From: Saprospiraceae bacterium
Lineage (GTDB): Bacteria > Bacteroidota > Bacteroidia > Chitinophagales > Saprospiraceae
Assembly (NCBI GenBank): GCA_016710625.1
Contig: JADJVK010000036.1
Location: 1-14,851 of the forward strand
Direction of reading: 5' to 3'
DNA: 14,851 nt
The notes beneath the pieces are model-generated. The model did not search any database. It saw nothing but the letters and a program-made list of their open reading frames with translations, and was not told the origin of the DNA. The first letter of the stretch is position 1; each line of letters begins with the position of its first letter. Of this stretch, positions 6,702 through 14,851 are shown in pieces. A program made the translations under genes and the position numbers.

Positions 6702-8863
6702 TTATCTTAAATCAAATCTATCTAAATTCATTACTTTGTTCCAAGCTGCAACAAAGTCTTTCAAAAATTTATCTTTTGAATCGCTGCTTGCATAAATCTC
6801 TGCAATTGCTCTAAGTTCAGAATTTGAGCCAAAAACTAAATCTGCTCTAGTTGCGGTCCATTTTGGTTCGCCAGTAATCCTGTTGGAGCCCACAAAAATT
6901 CGCCTTTGTCATTTGTTGCTTTCCAAGTTGTTCCTAGATCCAATAAATTAACGGAAGAAATCGTTTGTTAATTTGCCAGGAGTGGCTGTGAAAACACCAT
7001 ATTTTGAACCATCAAAATTTGTATTTAATACTCTCAATCCACCTAATAAAACCGTCATTTCTGGTGCAGAAAGGGTTAACAATTGGGCTTTATCAATTAA
7101 AGCTTCTTCCGTAACCACCTTACAATTTGTACTTCTATAATTTCTAAAACCATCTGCTTTGTAAAAGCTAACACTTCAAAAGATTCCACATCAGTTTGTT
7201 CCAAAGTAGCATCTCCTCTACCAGGCTAAAAGGAACATGACGAATGACCTGCATCTTTAGCAGCCTGCTCTCTGGCAACACAACGCCCAATACGATCAAA
7301 TCTGCAATAGAAACTGGTTTGGAAAATCCTTTTGAATGCTTTCATGTTGCTAAACTGATTTTAACTGTTCTGGCGATTGACTTCCCCAATTATTTTGTGG
7401 TGCAAATCTATTCTAGCACCATTTGCTCCACCTCTTTTGTCGCTTCCTCTGAACGTAGATGCAGATGCCCATGCCGTTGACACCAATTGAGAAATCGACA
7501 ATCCACTAGCCAAAATCGTTGCTTTCAAAGATGCAATATCTGTATCATTTGAAATCTTTATTACCTGCTGGAATTGGGTCTTGCCAAATCAAACCACTTC
7601 ACTAGGAACTTCTGCTCCCAAATAGCGAGCAATTGGTCCCATATCACGATGAGTCAATTTGTACCAAGCTCTAGCAAAAGCATCAGCAAAGCATTGAAGT
7701 CATTCAAAATTTTCTAGAAATTTTTTCATAAGCAGGATCCATTCTCAATGCCATTCGGCAGTTGTCATCATCGGAGCATGAAATTTCGTTTTATCATGAG
7801 CATCCACAACAGTGGTTACCCGGCACTTTCATCCGTTGGTGTCCATTGGTGAGCACCTGCTGGACTTTTGCTCAATTTCCATTCGTATTTGAACAAGGTT
7901 TCGAAATATCCATTATCCCATGTTGTTGGGTTAGGTTTCCAAGCTCCTTCGATGCCACTAGTGATTGCATCGCCACCTTTACCAGATCCATAGCTGTTAA
8001 TCCAGCCCATACCCATTTTTTCGATACTTTCACCTTCTGGTTCTCTACCTACATGGCTAGCACTTGCCGCTCCATGAGCTTTTCCAAAAGTATGTCCACC
8101 AGCCACTAAAGCAACTGTTTCTTCATCATTCATTGCCATTCTTGCAAAAGTCTCTCTAATATCTCTGCCAGACAACAGGGTCTGGATTGCCGTTAGGTCC
8201 TTCAGGATTTACATAGATCAGACCCATCTGAACAGCAGCCCAAAGGATTGTCTAGCTCTCGTTCACCTTGGTAACGTTTGTCCCCAACCATTCTGTTTCA
8301 TTTCCCCAGTTGATATCTTGTTCTGGCTCAAAATATCTGCTCTTCCGCCAGCAAAACCGAAGGTTTTGAATCCCATAGACTCCAAAGCACAATTTCCTAC
8401 CAAAATCATTAAGTCAGCCCATGAAATAGAGTTGCCCATATTTTTGCTTGATGGGCCACAATAAAAAACGAGCTTTATCCAAGTTTCCGTTATCTGGCCA
8501 ACTATTCACGGTGCAAATCGTTGATTTCCCAGTTCCTGCTCCTCCTCTTCCATCAGAAATACGATATGTTCCAGCACTATGTCCAGCCATACGGATAAAT
8601 AAGGGACCGTAGTGACCGTAATCGGCTGGCCACCAATCTTGTGAGGTGGTCATTAGCTCAAATCTCTTTTGATGGTATTTAAGTCTAATTTTTAAATGCC
8701 AGCATAGTTAAAACCATCGTCCAATGGGTTTGTTAGAGGAGAATGTTGGCAAAATACCCAGTTCAGGCGATTTGGCCACAATCATTGTTGAGAGTTGCCA
8801 CTCCTTTTTTTTTTGCATTTGTCCATGTGGAAACGGACATTTACTTTCATTAGAATTACTCAT
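6702..8863 (-). pseudogene. katG: Catalase-peroxidase KatG, broken by many frameshifts
   Basis: A haem b enzyme that destroys hydrogen peroxide. Homology is collinear from ATG 8863 (SNSNESKCPFPHG) to the stop at 6702-6704 (WNKVMNLDRFDLR), the normal KatG ends. The best fragments are 8414-8653 (SQDWWPADYGHYG, distal Arg and His in FIRMAGHSAGTYR), 7816-8175 (RDIRETFARMAMNDEET, proximal His in AGGHTFGKAHG) and 6702-6893. The crosslink Tyr is readable in MGLIYVNPEG and the crosslink Met in RMAM. The crosslink Trp next to the distal His is read as Gly (codon 8582-8584). Within one open fragment an extra base and a missing base compensate: GNQRFAPLNSW appears as GKSTICTVNSW. Repaired length would be near the usual 730-740 residues. 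Damage of this style suggests read error rather than decay. The Fur/PerR-type gene lies directly upstream. Confidence 0.92.
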
Positions 8864-8950
8864 ATCTTTAAAATTATTATGAAATTGATCAATTTTAGTT
8901 GCCTATGATATTTTTTTTTAATTTTCAGTTAGGATGCTTTAAAACGCCAT
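8864..8950 (-). promoter_or_regulatory. katG upstream region with candidate regulator site
   Basis: This 87-base gap separates the Fur/PerR-type stop from the katG start. On the plus strand it contains ATTATTATGAAAT (8873-8885), ending 10 bases upstream of the katG ATG. The same 13 bases occur upstream of the regulator gene. A Fur-family operator is AT-rich and partly palindromic, so this word is a candidate, but it is not itself a clear palindrome. A site this close to the start codon would have to act by covering the transcription start or ribosome-binding region. Confidence 0.35.
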
Positions 8951-9350
8951 TTATAATTCACAATTGAAATCTTTGATTTCCAAGTCTTTAATTTTATACT
9001 TGAAATAATTTTTGTGAATAATACGGCGTCTAATTCTTTCATTATGAAAATCTTTGATTTGGTGGGTTTCATCCTACAAAAAAAATGGTGATGCGCTCTA
9101 AATAACCCTCATATCGCTATTACATCTTTTATCTCTGTTTTTACTTTCTTCAAAATGCCTTTTTCTACAAAAACCTCCAAGACCTTGCTACACCGTCCTT
9201 CAATGAAATATTTGGAAATTTTTCCTTGACATACCTCGACAATATTTTCTGCCGATGGATAGATATTTAATTGAAAAATAGCCTCCATAATTACTAACAG
9301 CTGTGGTGTTATTTTCAACCTCTTTTCTTTAGTTTTTGATGAATATTCAT
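8951..9350 (-). pseudogene. perR: Fur-family regulator, PerR-like, broken by frameshifts
   Basis: About 133 residues when repaired, short but normal for the family. ATG 9350 begins MNIHQKLKKRG. One lost base in the Gly-Leu codons gives a false stop, after which KITPQ-LVIMEAIFQLN resumes, the first helices of the winged helix. SKVLEVFVEKGILKKVKTE is the recognition-helix and wing region. The second, metal-binding domain follows in another frame with RYEGYLERHHHFFC and DETHQIKDF, ending KDLEIKDFNCEL at 8951. The HHH and Cys/His-rich stretch is typical for Fur-type metal sensing. The PerR assignment rests on its place directly upstream of katG. Zn or Fe sensing is the alternative, given the metal ATPase on the other side. 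Confidence 0.82.
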
Positions 9351-9396
9351 TGGAAATAGAATTACTAGTAAAGATAATGATTCTCTTTTAGAAATT

Positions 9397-9409
9397 ATTA
9401 TTATGAAAT
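9397..9409 (-). promoter_or_regulatory. Candidate autoregulatory site upstream of the Fur/PerR-type gene
   Basis: Plus-strand ATTATTATGAAAT, identical over 13 bases to the word at 8873-8885 upstream of katG. Here it ends 47 bases upstream of the regulator's ATG, a usual place for an operator. Sharing between a regulator and its likely target would fit PerR autoregulation. In DNA this rich in A and T a chance match of this length is not excluded. Confidence 0.3.
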
Positions 9410-9562
9410 AGAATTTTTGTTTTCAGTGTTGAATTTATTCATCGAATAATCCAAAATTCTGAAATGATAGACTCAGAAGTACTATTAATCTATAATCATA
9501 ATTTTTACGGAAACAACAAATTTTCGATTGATGAAGCACCCAAATAATTGATTATTAGTTAT

Positions 9563-11647
9563 TTAAAATAAAATGATATTATATTTAGTAAAATCCATTC
9601 TTTGAATCCGGACTGCATTTAGATGGATAGGCAGGCAACTCCACGTCTTGCCAAAAACAGCTTCTCCCGGTTATAGGGCTAGTCCGCCCTCAATTAACAC
9701 AATGACTTTCACAAAAAAGCTAGGAGGATATTTTGCAAACAATTTTTTGGTTTGTTTTCCAATATGGATTGCCATGGGTATTTTGCTTGGCTGATCATCT
9801 TGGAGACCATGTCCAGGAGTTCTTGATAGTGGCATCACTGCCCAAGCCTCCATGGCAATTCCCACACTCAGAACGCCACAACGGTGCATCAATTTACAAG
9901 ACCCCTCCACAACAAAAGTAACCTGTTACATTATTTGCTTTATTTTCTTTCACTTTGATGATTCATCTTCAGGAAGGAGGGTCTCCAAAATCCCCAGCTT
10001 GTAATACCTTAAGAATCACCTCACAAATTTGTTTTGACTGCACTTTTTTCTCCCTTAACATAGTGGTAGGAATATCCATGGACATTCCAGTTTCTTTGAT
10101 GGTATCATGAGCATCCTTTAGTTTCAATCCTAACTGAAAGATACCCGACATATTTTTTATCAAAAGCAATTGCATTGAGGGGTTGAAAACTGAATGGAAT
10201 CGAATCATCCATCATAGAAATATTGTATTTATCCAGTAGTTTAAAATTGCCCACCAAGAATTCCTTCCTTGGATTGTCGCTTTCAAACCACGACCAGAAA
10301 TTTCTTCTACATCCTCAATTGGATATTTCTGAAATCGCCGATATAATTGCCTGATTGGATATAGCAGCAGGATGTGAACTCTTACTTGCGGCATTACTAG
10401 TTTGGCAAACTTTTTTATCAAACTGGGTTTTCAAAACAATTCTTGTACCTTAAAAACACGTTCAGTCGTTGTTACCAGTTTATCCATCCTGGCCATGTTG
10501 GATGTTCGGAAGATATAGTTAAAAGAAATGCTGCCTTTGAAAAGGATTTCATTTTAGATGCTGCTCCAATTTCTCCAAAGAACCAAGAGGAATACAAATA
10601 ACTAAGGCATGGACGGGAAATCACCAAAAAATCAATGAACGATAAAGCCATTTCATAAATTGGTATTCTGAAATGAAAAATATGGTAATAGGCAAGTTAA
10701 AATAAATACAAAAACAACAACAATAATTAGCGTATATTTTTTTAATTTCTTACTTAAACAATTCTGGATGGAGCTTTTTGTACAGAAGCATTTGGACTAG
10801 TTCTAATATTCTGCTTAATTTACCTCAACAGTATTCGGTGTTCACTTTCACCCAAGAATAGCAGAGTTCGATTAATCATCCCCAGCCCAAAACTTGTTTC
10901 CTTTGAATTTGGAAGTTGAGATTGCCGCTTTCTCCAGTTAATATTTATGACGTGTTGAAGAGGAAGCCTTTCAATAAAAGTTCCCCATCTAAACCTAATT
11001 TTTCCGATTTTGATTGGATTGTTATCCTTAATCTTCACATTTTCAGCTTTAACGGATTCTTGATTGTTGGCGATTTTCAATGATGGTAACTTCATCTGGT
11101 CGTTGGTCAATAATGTTTTGATATTCAACAACCATACAGCTAATATTTGAAGAGATTTCTCACGGCGCCAAAACAGCATCCACGCTTAACACCTTCCAGG
11201 AAACTCTCAGTTCGAAAAACTCATAATTGGCGTTAAGCATCATCCAAGGGACCAAGAAAATCCCTCATTTGCCAATACTTTCTTCATCACTTGCATTTGA
11301 ATAAACTTAACAAGGAAGGGTGAGCAAATATACCCTTGGGACCTCTAAATCAAAACATCTGCAAGCAAGATTGTATGGGTAAAAATGATCCAAAATATTA
11401 TGGCATTAATGTGAAAACTAAAACGGTGTACCCCGGGCAAAAAGGTGTAAACGACAATATTGAATGGAAGAATAGATCATGAATATCCTCTGTATCATGT
11501 TCTTTGGGACCAAGTACTCTTTTTTAAAATTTCATAAGCTCCTGCATTTACGAATAAGTCTTTCTTCCTTTATATAGATTACTAGCAAAGCTGTGAACAC
11601 AAAAGAATATTATGTGTGTGTTTGTGTTGCATCAATTGTGTTTTCAT
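9563..11647 (-). pseudogene. zntA: Heavy-metal P1B-type ATPase (Zn/Cd exporter), broken by many frameshifts
   Basis: About 695 codons, normal for a ZntA/CadA-like pump without a heavy-metal-associated domain. It should export Zn, Cd or Pb across the inner membrane. From ATG 11647 the N-terminus is His-rich (MKTQLMQHKHTHN), a likely metal-binding tail. The following marks appear in order: a GEFPEG-VML-like helix near 11180-11230, TGES of the actuator domain at 10927-10938, SRILELV, the metal-site region ISRPC-LVI (usually CPC; the first Cys codon at 10613-10615 reads Arg), PLG-FGEIGAASK, the phosphorylated Asp of DKTGT at 10482-10484, SSHP at 10369-10380, VEEISGRGLKATI, the GDGINDAP hinge (garbled, about 9860-9900), VGIAM, QDDQPSKIPMAIHIGKQTKK, and the end NAVRIQRMDFTKY. 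CPC plus the PLGFFGGIGAAS-like segment argues for Zn/Cd rather than Cu. It is upstream of the Fur-type gene on the same strand. Confidence 0.82.
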
Positions 11648-11873
11648 TTCAAATCTTTATTTAAGTCTCTCAACCTTACTAGATTGGGAATTATGTTTGC
11701 TGTAAAAGAAAATTAAGGATTACCACAGAATGTGGCTTTAAAATGGAAGCTGTTTGAAATAAATTGCTTTCCAGGTGAGGAATGGCGGAAAAAAACTTAT
11801 TTTTTGATAATGATAGATTCGTCCCAAATAATTGAGGACCCATTTAAACTTTTGATCTTTCGTTTTTATTAGT
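11648..11873. other. Unassigned stretch between the metal ATPase and the EEP-family gene
   Basis: 226 bases, mostly AT-rich, with no frame I can connect to a known protein. It probably holds the ATPase promoter. If the EEP-family reading frame does not stop at 11874-11876 it would extend into this stretch, since the alternative frame stays open for some distance. Confidence 0.35.
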
Positions 11874-12610
11874 TTAAAACGAAATGAAACGATTATTATG
11901 GAACAATAAAATTATATATTTTTTGTCACTCCATATTAGCAATTTCTACAGAAACCATCCATTTTAATAAATCACTTTGAAACAAAGCAATAATCTAAGT
12001 GATAGGGTTTGTCATAATAATCAAATACCAAATAATAGATGGATGAATTTTATTTTTTATATACTCTTTACATGAGTGTAAAATGAAGTAAAGTGCTAAA
12101 ATTCCACTCTCTTTATAATATTGCACAACATTTGAATAGTTGTTTATTCTTCGTTTTTATCCATATTTTATTGCTATTAAAGTCTCCTAATAAAATTGTT
12201 TTGCAATCTTTTAGTAAATTACTATAATGATAAGTTGCTTTTTAAAACCTAGGTGACATATTGCCTCTGGATCAAGTTGGATTGTTTTGCCCAAGTAGCG
12301 AAGAGATTGGTCCAAAATGTCGTTTACATACAGTAAATTCGTTGGGGATAATCCATTCTGTAAATCGCGATGAGAATATTGTTTTGGCGCGTTTTATTTT
12401 ATAGGGGAGCTATAGGAAAATAGCAAGTCCTTTATTGGATTTTTACCAAACACATACATTATATCCCTTGGTTTGGGCGTTCCATTAAGGAAAAATTAAT
12501 TTATCAGGATGCTCACATTCTGGGTGTCAAAATATCTGGCTGGTGAGAGAGGATGTGACGAAAGCCTTTCCAGAAAAAAACCTATTGCAATTCAAGTAAT
12601 GATTTTCCAT
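11874..12610 (-). pseudogene. Endonuclease/exonuclease/phosphatase (EEP) family protein, broken by frameshifts
   Basis: No long single frame survives, but switching frames gives a collinear EEP-superfamily protein of about 245 residues. It begins at about 12610 with MKIITWNCN after removing one base. ECEHPDKLIFP (about 12490-12520) holds the metal-binding Glu, and GKNP-KGLAIF-YSS follows. NPT--RGQYVT-VLKATYHYSNLLKD leads to ILLGDFNSNKIW (about 12175-12200), the catalytic Asp/Asn strand. SNVVQYYKESGIL, then YDKPYHLDYCF, and finally a damaged WSDH-like end near 11915-11930 complete the fold. These enzymes are Mg-dependent and cleave phosphodiester or phosphate-ester bonds in DNA, RNA, lipids or sugars. 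The exact substrate is not clear. The assignment is by eye across frames; the C-terminal end is uncertain by tens of bases. Confidence 0.7.
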
Positions 12611-12824
12611 TTATCGTTTTTAATCATCTATTAAAACTAAATATAATATACACAGAAGAAACATATCTTCCCCACTCTTTCATATCAATCTTCTAATCCC
12701 TTTCCTCAAAATTTTGGTATGTATTTTTCGATTCTAGTACGTTAATTTTAGATTGTTTCCCAGATGAAAAGAAAGTAGAGATAGGCTTTCCTCCCTCTGC
12801 GGGTTAAAGGTTCAAAATGCATTT

Positions 12825-13246
12825 TTAACGTCGCTCATTCAATTTGGCTTCCTGAAATTCTGGCTGGAATTTCGTATTCACTCACCGACTTCATTTGAAC
12901 TTTTTCCTTCTTTTGCGTTTCGATGGCATCGCAAATACACTAAAAGCTGCTCTTTTTGAGCTTCAATTTCGAAACAATTTTTATGAAAATCGGATTTGCC
13001 TTGCAGCTGCTGCACATTCTTGGTCATTTTTAATAAATGATATGAATCTTTTAATATGTACCTTGGAATAACAAGAGCACAATATTCGCCAATCCATGAA
13101 TCAAAAACAACATTTGTTTCATTGTACATATAACAGGGGATTTCCCATTTCAATCCTTCAAACTCCAAGGTTGGTAGAAAGGAGGATGGATCTTGCAAAG
13201 CCTCATATTCACTTTGCCATTTTGGTTCCTTAATGAAACCAATCAA
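12825..13246 (-). pseudogene. Unrecognised small soluble protein, frame damaged
   Basis: The main frame begins IGFIKEPKWQSEYEALQDP. It continues with LEFEGLKWEIPCYMYNET, FDSWIGEYCALVIPRYIL, and a helical stretch rich in Lys, Gln and Glu (LLKMTKNVQQLQ, EIEAQKEQLLVYL). It then slips: the following DAIETQKKEKVQMKS and EFQPEFQEAKLNERR read well in another frame and end at 12825-12827, giving about 140 residues. No signal peptide or membrane helix is visible. There is no good ATG; the TTG at 13244-13246 is the earliest plausible start, and the true start may be hidden by an indel just upstream (similarity-like residues NKFKS precede it). I do not recognise a family. Confidence 0.5.
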
Positions 13247-13362
13247 CGATTTGAATTTATTTATTTCCTTTTGGAATAAATGAAATCAAATTTAGGGAAT
13301 TCAATTATTGGTTTAAGAGGGTTTATAAATTATTACAAATTTAAGAATAAATTTTTTGATGT

Positions 13363-14204
13363 TTATGATTCTTTTTCTGAGTTAAAAATAGTTGTTTAAT
13401 TCCTTACATTAAATCTAATTTGCTACAAATGACCTAATGCTCTGATTGATATAAAGTTCTTCCATTGGATAAATCGAATTTTCCTTGCGGTGTATTTTTT
13501 GTTTTTAACTGGAACGATTGGTGCAGCCAAGAAAGGAGGTTTTACTTGTCCACCGTGAGTATGCCCAGAAAGAATCCAACCTTGATAATTATTCCAAATA
13601 GGTAGGTCGCAAACATCAGGATTATGACAAAGCACAATATTTGATTTTCTATTATCGTAAATGCTCATGACTTCAGGATTAAAATTCAATCCCCAATAAT
13701 CGTCAAATCCTATAAAATTTAATCCGCTAATCTCCAACTGCTGATTTCTTAAAAGTTCCCAGAATACTATTATCGCATACAATTTTGGAGACATTTCGGC
13801 AACTAACACAGTTTGACCAATTTTTCCATAGGTAAGCGAGTTTCTGGTCCCTACCGTTCTAATTTTTCCATAAGCAGTTTTTTTCTTAAAAGCAATTCAT
13901 CATATTGTACTTCAGTCGGTATCAATAGTGACAAAGTCTCAGTGTAAACCACAAAGTCCGGGATTAAATTTTTGGCTTTTCAAAGAACGGATAATATATT
14001 GATAATCGGATCTTTTCCAACATGAATATCAACTTTATTTGCATTGGTTTTTAATTCATTGGTCTGGTAAATTTTTATCGGCATTTTTGATTTACAAAAT
14101 TCAACCCAAAAAATGGTTCTGTTGCCAAGCATAAAGTCCACCTAAAATGCCCAGACCTGTAATGCCTCCATAAACTTTTTTTAAGAAACAAATCTTCTAT
14201 TCAT
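13363..14204 (-). pseudogene. YkuE-like metallophosphoesterase, broken by frameshifts and stops
   Basis: Repaired length is about 280 residues, usual for the calcineurin-like phosphoesterases related to YkuE. ATG 14204 starts MNRRFVS, then KKVYGGITGLGILGGLYAW, a hydrophobic N-terminal helix or signal anchor with a twin-arginine-like MNRRF start. Metal-site motifs follow: DIHVGK, NPDFVVYTGDF (one base lost in Gly-Asp), a garbled GNHDYG, LCHNPDV, and an intact SGHTHGGQ. The long clean fragment is 13423-13809. The end IR-ALGHL, QIRFNVRN, TIFNSEKES is interrupted by TAG and TAA in frame, which need base changes rather than indels to explain. The enzyme should hydrolyse phosphate esters, perhaps of lipid intermediates, at the membrane using two metal ions. 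Confidence 0.85.
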
Positions 14205-14261
14205 GAGCCCATTTGGGTGTTTTGAGGGCATGCCAAAACTAATTTTTGGGGCACAAATTCT

Positions 14262-14314
14262 GTTTTATATTGAACTTTAATTATAACGAAATTATAATGG
14301 TTTTATATTGAACT
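14262..14314. repeat. Direct repeat pair flanking a palindrome upstream of the metallophosphoesterase
   Basis: GTTTTATATTGAACT occurs at 14262-14276 and again at 14300-14314, identical over 15 bases. Between them lies ATTATAA (14280-14286), five bases, and its exact reverse complement TTATAAT (14292-14298). A weaker third copy of the direct repeat (13 of 15 matching) is at 14642-14656. The block sits 58-110 bases upstream of the metallophosphoesterase start, a position that suits an operator or promoter. Confidence 0.45.
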
Positions 14315-14341
14315 AAATACTATTAACTTTTTTAATAAGTT

Positions 14342-14851
14342 CAACTTTCCTTCAATTTTTCATTAATAAACGGACGCCTTGTTGGTGTAGGATTAAAGTT
14401 GGTAAAAATAATAAATGCTTTCCAGTAAATTCTGTCAATATGAACTAATGTATAATATATAAATACCGTTCCAGAATGAGTAGAGAAAGTTCGGTGCCAT
14501 TTTCGATAATATTGTACCAACCTAAGGGAATGATTTTCAAAGCCAAGTATGTATAAATTTATAGGTTTTTGACTTCAGAAATAATTGTCTTTCCCAGAAT
14601 GTACTGTAAGTTCAATTGAATATATTTAATGTAGTCTTTTAGTTTTATATTCGACTACAGGTCTTAGCTGGTTCCGGTATAATCTAAATGTGGAATTCAC
14701 TTGAAGATGGGATAGGCTTCAAATTGAAAGTCGTTTTCGAAGGAATGACCCCATTATCTTTTGCTTTTGGCGGTTTTCTGGCCAAGAAAATTTTACATTC
14801 AATTTTGTTCTTTGTTAAAACATATTCCACTAAAGCTTCCCAACTTTTATT
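14342..14851 (-). pseudogene. Damaged unidentified reading frame running off the right edge
   Basis: From the right edge the minus strand is open for 55 residues (14684-14851), including SWEALVEYVLTKNKIECK and LARKPPKAKDNGVIP, with a composition like real protein. A second open stretch of about 72 residues lacks an ATG and ends at 14342 (LVQYYRKWHRTFSTHSG, then NPTPTRRPFINEKLKES). These may be parts of one gene broken by the same kind of error as its neighbours, but I cannot link them to each other or to a family. It could also be two unrelated pieces. Confidence 0.3.

Noticed and set aside
7762..8109. Plus-strand ORF of 115 residues inside katG
   Set aside because: Antisense to the clear KatG fragment with the proximal His; Phe/Ser/Cys-rich composition typical of a shadow.
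9671..9910. C-terminal part of a dicarboxylate symporter
   Set aside because: The repetitive small-residue and hydrophobic ending first suggested this, but the hinge, DKTGT and TGES motifs upstream fix it as a P-type ATPase.
9671..10421. Three separate small minus-strand proteins
   Set aside because: They are fragments of one P1B ATPase: QDDQPSKIPMAIHIGKQTKK, the SSHP motif and GRGLKATI lie in the right order and spacing.
12250..12340. Second partial copy of katG
   Set aside because: A short stretch resembles the KatG 'GP-RYLG' coding sequence, but the frames on both sides belong to the EEP-family protein and the match does not extend.
1..14851. CRISPR array, tRNA or rRNA genes, insertion sequence
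   Set aside because: No regularly spaced repeats, no cloverleaf with a GTTCRA-type loop, no rRNA-like sequence and no transposase motifs were seen on either strand.
6702..14851. A genuine genomic graveyard or a new multi-gene system
   Set aside because: The error style (both gains and losses of one base, compensating pairs, all genes affected) fits sequence error better; kept as a finding only because reads are needed to decide.

Overview
The window looks like AT-rich Bacteroidota DNA. The best evidence is a secreted beta-helix protein that ends in a type IX secretion (Por) sorting domain, together with a lipoprotein cytochrome c and a tryptophanase that resemble the Bacteroidota forms, and genes without clear Shine-Dalgarno sites. 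I cannot name a genus.

Layout. Positions 1-3784 read on the plus strand: the tail of a membrane protein, a doubtful tiny membrane ORF, a cytochrome c lipoprotein, a tryptophanase broken by a one-base deletion and cut short at its 3' end so that it runs in frame into a YhbP-like FMN-binding gene, and a membrane-anchored winged-helix regulator. From 3813 to the right edge every gene I can recognise is on the minus strand. In order of increasing coordinate they are: a type IX-secreted beta-helix protein, a small membrane protein, a GNAT acetyltransferase, katG, a Fur/PerR-type regulator, a Zn/Cd-type P1B ATPase, an endonuclease/exonuclease/phosphatase (EEP) family protein, an unrecognised small protein, a YkuE-like metallophosphoesterase, and a damaged unknown reading frame at the edge.

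The main property of the window is a gradient of broken reading frames. Up to about 6.3 kb I see three single-base losses (near 1277, 4956-4959 and 5947-5948). From 6.7 kb to the end every gene carries many insertions, deletions and base changes, yet each can still be followed from start to stop by switching frames. Several unrelated, normally useful genes all broken at once fits uncorrected sequencing or assembly error near a low-coverage contig end better than true gene decay, but the sequence alone cannot prove this. 'Pseudogene' below therefore means 'frame broken as given', not 'known to be dead'.

Functional links: the Fur/PerR-type gene lies directly upstream of katG on the same strand, the classic arrangement for peroxide stress, and the two upstream regions share a 13-bp AT-rich word. 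The metal ATPase is next to them, so 6.7-11.6 kb forms a peroxide and metal stress block. The GNAT and small membrane genes are probably cotranscribed. I found no tRNA, rRNA, CRISPR array or transposase, and no clear sign of a new defence or mobile system.
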